From positions 62,001 to 126,000 of the forward strand of contig NZ_PXZM01000014.1 in the NCBI RefSeq assembly GCF_003013395.1: a stretch of 64,000 nucleotides of DNA, given 5' to 3'. Below the pieces are notes generated by a model. That model worked only from the letters and a program-made list of their open reading frames with translations, was not told the DNA's origin and made no database searches. A program made the translations under genes and the position numbers. Origin of the DNA: Brevibacillus fortis (GTDB lineage: Bacteria; Bacillota; Bacilli; Brevibacillales; Brevibacillaceae). This document shows positions 61,312 through 64,000 of this stretch, piece after piece; position 1 is the first letter of the stretch, and the number at the start of each line of letters is the position of its first letter.

Positions 61312-62148
61312 ATGAACAAAAATCGCACCAGCAGTCTTGCGATCGTCGCAGCACTATCAGTAGCACTACTCAGTGGATGTGAACCTCCCTCATTAAGTGG
61401 ATTGTTATCCAGCGAGTCGAATGGAGCTGCTGAGAATGGACAGTCAGCGGGAGAGGGAACGCAGCCGACGACAGTTGAGCAAAAAAACGAGGAAACAGCA
61501 CGTCCCCAACGGGAATCTCTTGCAGAGACGATAAAAGATGTGGATGGAGTGCCAACCGTTACGAATGAAACAGATCTATCGGTTGTCGTAAATAAACAGC
61601 GGGCATTGCCTGCAGATTATATTCCACCGGATTTGGTAGAGCCGAATGTGCCGTTTCCTTTTGATGAAAAAGTGGAGAAGCGTTTGCTGAGAGCAGAAGC
61701 CGCACAAGCATTAGAAGAACTGTTTGCCAAAGCAAAGACAGAAGGAATTGAACTGTATGCCGTTTCTGGCTACCGCTCGTATAAGACCCAAAGATCGCTG
61801 TATGAAACGTATGTAAGGACGCAAGGTGCTGAACATGCTGCTGCCTACAGTGCCGTCCCTGGAAAGAGCGAGCATCAGACTGGCTTGGCTATGGATGTGT
61901 CCGGGTATGATGCAAGTACACGCTTGGAAGAGTCATTTAGTGAGACGCCTGAAGGAATATGGCTGGCAGCCAACTGTGCAGACTTCGGGTTTGTCATTCG
62001 TTATTTGAAGGGTAAGGAAGATACGACTGGATATGCGTATGAGCCTTGGCATTTGCGTTATGTTGGGAAGGAAATGGCAAAAGAAATTATGGCAGATGGC
62101 CTTACTTTGGAGGATTATTTTTCTCAAGCGGCAATTGCCCACAAATAA
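61312..62148 (+). CDS. VanY/LdcB-type D,D-carboxypeptidase lipoprotein
   Basis: This 278-residue surface lipoprotein has a lipobox at 20-23 (LSGC) and a Ser/Glu/Thr-rich linker up to about 115. The M15B peptidase domain has substrate-binding YRSYKTQ (154-160), zinc ligands H188 and D195 in SEHQTGLAMD, the catalytic Glu E244, and the third zinc ligand H247 in EPWHLRYVG. It trims the terminal D-Ala (or acts on tetrapeptides) of peptidoglycan stems. The ATG follows AGGAGGATCG. Despite the VanY likeness, no vanHAX genes are present, so a housekeeping wall role is likely. Confidence 0.9.
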   Translation: MNKNRTSSLAIVAALSVALLSGCEPPSLSGLLSSESNGAAENGQSAGEGTQPTTVEQKNEETARPQRESLAETIKDVDGVPTVTNETDLSVVVNKQRALPADYIPPDLVEPNVPFPFDEKVEKRLLRAEAAQALEELFAKAKTEGIELYAVSGYRSYKTQRSLYETYVRTQGAEHAAAYSAVPGKSEHQTGLAMDVSGYDASTRLEESFSETPEGIWLAANCADFGFVIRYLKGKEDTTGYAYEPWHLRYVGKEMAKEIMADGLTLEDYFSQAAIAHK

Positions 62149-62165
62149 CGTAATCGAAAACGCAA

Positions 62166-62194
62166 AGAGCCGCCCCGATAAGGAGCGGCTTTTT
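62166..62194. terminator. terminator between convergent genes
   Basis: AGCCGC (62168-62173) pairs with GCGGCT (62185-62190), followed by TTTT; the A tract on the other side may serve the signal peptidase gene. Confidence 0.82.
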
Positions 62195-62210
62195 GTTGCA
62201 TGGAAAAATG

Positions 62211-62771
62211 TTAACGAGGGAGGCGAACCTGGGACAGCGGCCAGTATACGACCTCTGCTCGTCCTACTACATGATCCAGCTGAACAGGGCCAATGACGCG
62301 GCTGTCCATACTGTTGTTGCGATTATCCCCCATGACAAATACACTGCCCTCAGGAATTTTCACAGGATCAAAATCTTCGGTTAATGTCACACCTGCTGTA
62401 GAAGTTTTTAGTTTGTTTTCGACCAAATACTCTTCGCTGAGCGGTTGGCCATTGACATACACTTGATCATTTTTAGCTTCAACGGTGTCACCGGCTACTG
62501 CGACCACGCGTTTAATCCAGTTGTCGCCAGTTGCATCTGGATGAACAATGACGATATCGCCAGGCTGTGGTTCTTTGAGATAGTAAATGGCTTTGTTGAC
62601 GATGACACGCTCGCGGTCATGCAACGTACTTTCCATGGAGCGCCCTTGGACGACGTAGGGAGCCATGACGAATACGTAGATAAAGGCAGTCAATCCGCCA
62701 ATCAAGACAAACGATTTTAACCAATCGAGCAATTCCGCTTTCCATTTTGGTGTAGGGTTGGTTTGTTCCAT
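62211..62771 (-). CDS. lepB: signal peptidase I
   Basis: This 186-residue membrane protease removes signal peptides from secreted proteins. One helix (about 20-40) anchors the outer catalytic domain. The nucleophile S45 lies in QGRSMESTL and the general base K87 in NWIKRVV. The later boxes GDTVE and FVMGDNRNNSMDSR are complete. The size and single helix are typical of Bacillus Sip enzymes. The ATG follows AGGAG. A TATAAT on the minus strand at 62855-62850 is a possible -10 box, and a small AGCCTT/AAGGCT hairpin lies in the leader. Confidence 0.94.
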   Translation of the reverse strand: MEQTNPTPKWKAELLDWLKSFVLIGGLTAFIYVFVMAPYVVQGRSMESTLHDRERVIVNKAIYYLKEPQPGDIVIVHPDATGDNWIKRVVAVAGDTVEAKNDQVYVNGQPLSEEYLVENKLKTSTAGVTLTEDFDPVKIPEGSVFVMGDNRNNSMDSRVIGPVQLDHVVGRAEVVYWPLSQVRLPR

Positions 62772-63158
62772 TGAAATTCTCCTATGTATGTAGTTTCTGT
62801 GGCAAATATGCCTGAGTCAAAAGCCTTCTGTGAATAAGGCTGTCTTCCCATTATACATGCTTTACGAATAGATACGAAAGATGATTCAAGGAAATAATTG
62901 GGTTCAAGGTGAAGATGAAAAAAGTCGTAACATTATTTTGCAAGCTTACCTATTGTCAGTTTTTCCTGTTTGAGTTAAGATGTTCTTGAAATAAGTTTTA
63001 CACTAAAAATATTAAGTGGTAAACACTTTGTCTGGCTCATACATATCTTTCGTGAAAAGAAATAATTTCGGGAGTCCTCTTGATCTTCCGGTACTTAGGC
63101 TATATAGTTTTATAGTAAAAGTACTTATATTATTAATTTTCCGAAAATAGGTGATGTT
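62772..63158. other. divergent promoter region of lepB and the MarR gene
   Basis: No gene is seen in this 387-bp space. It contains the lepB leader hairpin (62822-62841) and -10 box (62850-62855, minus). Towards the MarR gene it becomes AT-rich, with short palindromic stretches around 63005-63035 and 63110-63130 that could be operator sites for the regulator, but none is a clear consensus. Confidence 0.35.
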
Positions 63159-63584
63159 GTGAGCAATATGTCCCGTGCCAGTAAACTTGAGGAACTGGAT
63201 CGAGTATTTGTCGAGATTGCTCGTTTCTTTATTAACAATTGGCTAGAGGAAGAGTCAATCAGTCCGAAGCAGTTTATCTTGTTGCGTGTGCTGCATCAAA
63301 AAGGACGAAGCACAGTTTCTGAGCTGGCGACTATTTTGAAGTTATCCAATAGTGCCACCACAATCGCACTCAATCGGTTGGTCAAGGCAGGTTTTATTGA
63401 CCGGGTTCGAGATGAACAGGATCGACGTGTCGTGTGGGTCACTTTGTCACAACAAGCGATTCCGACTCTGGAAGGACTTTTGTGCCACAGGAGAGCACTA
63501 GTAGGAAAGCTGCTGGAGAATCTGACTGACGACGAATTAGAGCAGTTTACGTATTTTCTCCGGAAAATGCAGCAGTGCATATAG
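63159..63584 (+). CDS. MarR-family transcriptional regulator
   Basis: This 141-residue regulator starts at a GTG behind AGGTGA. The winged helix spans about 30-100: SPKQFILLRVLHQKGRSTVS, ELATILKLSNSATTIALNRLV (recognition helix) and the wing DRVRDEQDRRVVWVTLS with the conserved DxRxxxV. N- and C-terminal helices form the dimer interface. MarR proteins are usually repressors relieved by phenolics, oxidants or metals. The next gene, a secreted repeat protein 75 bp later, or an unseen one may be a target. Confidence 0.9.
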   Translation: MSNMSRASKLEELDRVFVEIARFFINNWLEEESISPKQFILLRVLHQKGRSTVSELATILKLSNSATTIALNRLVKAGFIDRVRDEQDRRVVWVTLSQQAIPTLEGLLCHRRALVGKLLENLTDDELEQFTYFLRKMQQCI

Positions 63585-63659
63585 CATACCTTCAAGTTCG
63601 GGTTTGGGGACATTCGTGTAAGACAAAAGTGTGTACCGCGGGAATGGGAGTGTACACAT

Positions 63660-64000
63660 ATGAAAAAGAAAAGCACACTGATCATGAGTTCTTGTATCTT
63701 AGGAGCAGCGCTGTTTACACAAGCTGCATTTGCTGAAGAGGCAGTAAAAGCTACTGAAACGACTACTGCAACAGAAGCAAAAACAACTGCAACTGAAGAA
63801 AAACCAGCAACTACAGAAGAAAAGCCTGCAACTACAGAAGAAAAGCCTGCAACTACAGAAGAAAAACCAGCAACTGAAACCACAACAACTGCACCAACAA
63901 CTAAACCTGAAGTAAAACCTGCGACTCCACAAACAGTTACCCCAATTCAAGGTTTGACTCAACAAGGTGGCTGGGTCATCATGCCAGGTAAAGATGAGTT
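63660..64000 (+). CDS. secreted protein with TEEKPAT repeats (runs off the window)
   Basis: A gene starts at ATG 63660 behind GGGAG and is still open at the window end after 113 codons. Residues 1-25 are a signal peptide (KKKSTLIMSSCILGAALFT, ending AAFA). Then comes a Thr/Glu/Lys/Pro-rich linker with four near-identical 7-residue repeats (TEEKPAT) encoded by 21-bp DNA repeats at about 63793-63881. The last visible part (IQGLTQQGGWVIMPGKDEL) is probably the start of a folded domain. Such linkers span the cell wall. The function cannot be told from the visible part. Confidence 0.78.
   Translation, partial: MKKKSTLIMSSCILGAALFTQAAFAEEAVKATETTTATEAKTTATEEKPATTEEKPATTEEKPATTEEKPATETTTTAPTTKPEVKPATPQTVTPIQGLTQQGGWVIMPGKDE
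63793..63881 (+). repeat. tandem 21-bp repeats inside the secreted-protein gene
   Basis: About four copies of a 21-bp unit (core ACTACAGAAGAAAAGCCTGC) encode TEEKPAT. Copies differ mainly at synonymous positions (AAGCCT versus AAACCA). The in-frame unit length means that copy number could change without breaking the gene. Confidence 0.85.

Noticed and set aside
63793-63881. CRISPR-like short repeats
   Set aside because: The units are contiguous, in frame and code for TEEKPAT; there are no spacers.

Overview
The window is chromosomal DNA of a spore-forming, low-to-mid GC Gram-positive bacterium, most likely a Brevibacillus (Paenibacillaceae). The evidence is the Bacillales-type order spoVM / rpmB / yloU / yloV(fakA) / sdaAB / sdaAA / recG, several sporulation genes (spoVM, a PdaA-type deacetylase, CotS- and CotSA-like coat genes, a SpoIIM-like protein), AGGAGG-type ribosome binding sites with frequent TTG/GTG starts, lipobox lipoproteins and many strong Rho-independent terminators. 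I see no rRNA, tRNA, CRISPR array or replication origin.

Layout. 1-5 kb: RDD membrane protein, M20 peptidase, an arginine/polar amino acid ABC importer (artPQR-like) and the thiamine ECF S-component ThiT behind a near-consensus promoter. 5-13.5 kb: a small membrane protein, spoVM (27 aa), rpmB on the other strand, then the Asp23 protein, fatty acid kinase FakA, a DegV lipid-binding partner, an AT-rich orphan gene, the two-subunit L-serine dehydratase and RecG. 13.5-16.3 kb: a secreted protein, a decayed GNAT acetyltransferase, a VOC protein and an AraC-GyrI regulator cut off mid-domain.

About 16.3-27.5 kb is an AT-rich accessory island. It holds an Agr-type LytTR/GHKL two-component pair, a secreted penicillin-binding-like serine hydrolase, transposon-end repeats (a 179-bp element with TGT...ACA inverted repeats), an IS110-type transposase relic, a VanZ-like membrane protein, several decayed ORFs, a 5'-truncated DGQHR/DndB-like gene, an XRE regulator and a Y-family polymerase/YolD operon behind two LexA-like boxes. 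Both flanks carry cut-off genes: the AraC gene on the left, and on the right a headless small gene joined to a second yolD-like gene. This suggests that the island replaced a native segment.

27.6-42 kb: a pair of IrtAB/YbtPQ-like ABC half-transporters, an MFS transporter, a YtcJ-type amidohydrolase, an AHSA1 protein, an EamA exporter with a divergent LysR regulator, a YwaF-type membrane protein, a 39-aa zinc-ribbon gene, a Gmad2-domain lipoprotein, aspartase and a PdaA-like deacetylase. 42-49 kb: a very acidic small protein, a SWIM-SNF2 ATPase, and a CotS-like/CotSA-like spore-coat pair. 49.15-49.44 kb contains a run of strong helices that looks like an undescribed structured RNA. 49.5-56.4 kb is a MoxR-DUF58 envelope cluster (polytopic membrane protein, DUF4129, DUF4350, MoxR, DUF58, convergent SpoIIM-like, RDD). 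56.5-64 kb: a coiled-coil membrane protein with a phosphodiester-glycosidase partner, gamma-glutamyltransferase with an extra C-terminal domain, an epimerase, a VanY-type carboxypeptidase lipoprotein, signal peptidase I, a MarR regulator, and the start of a secreted repeat protein that runs off the end.
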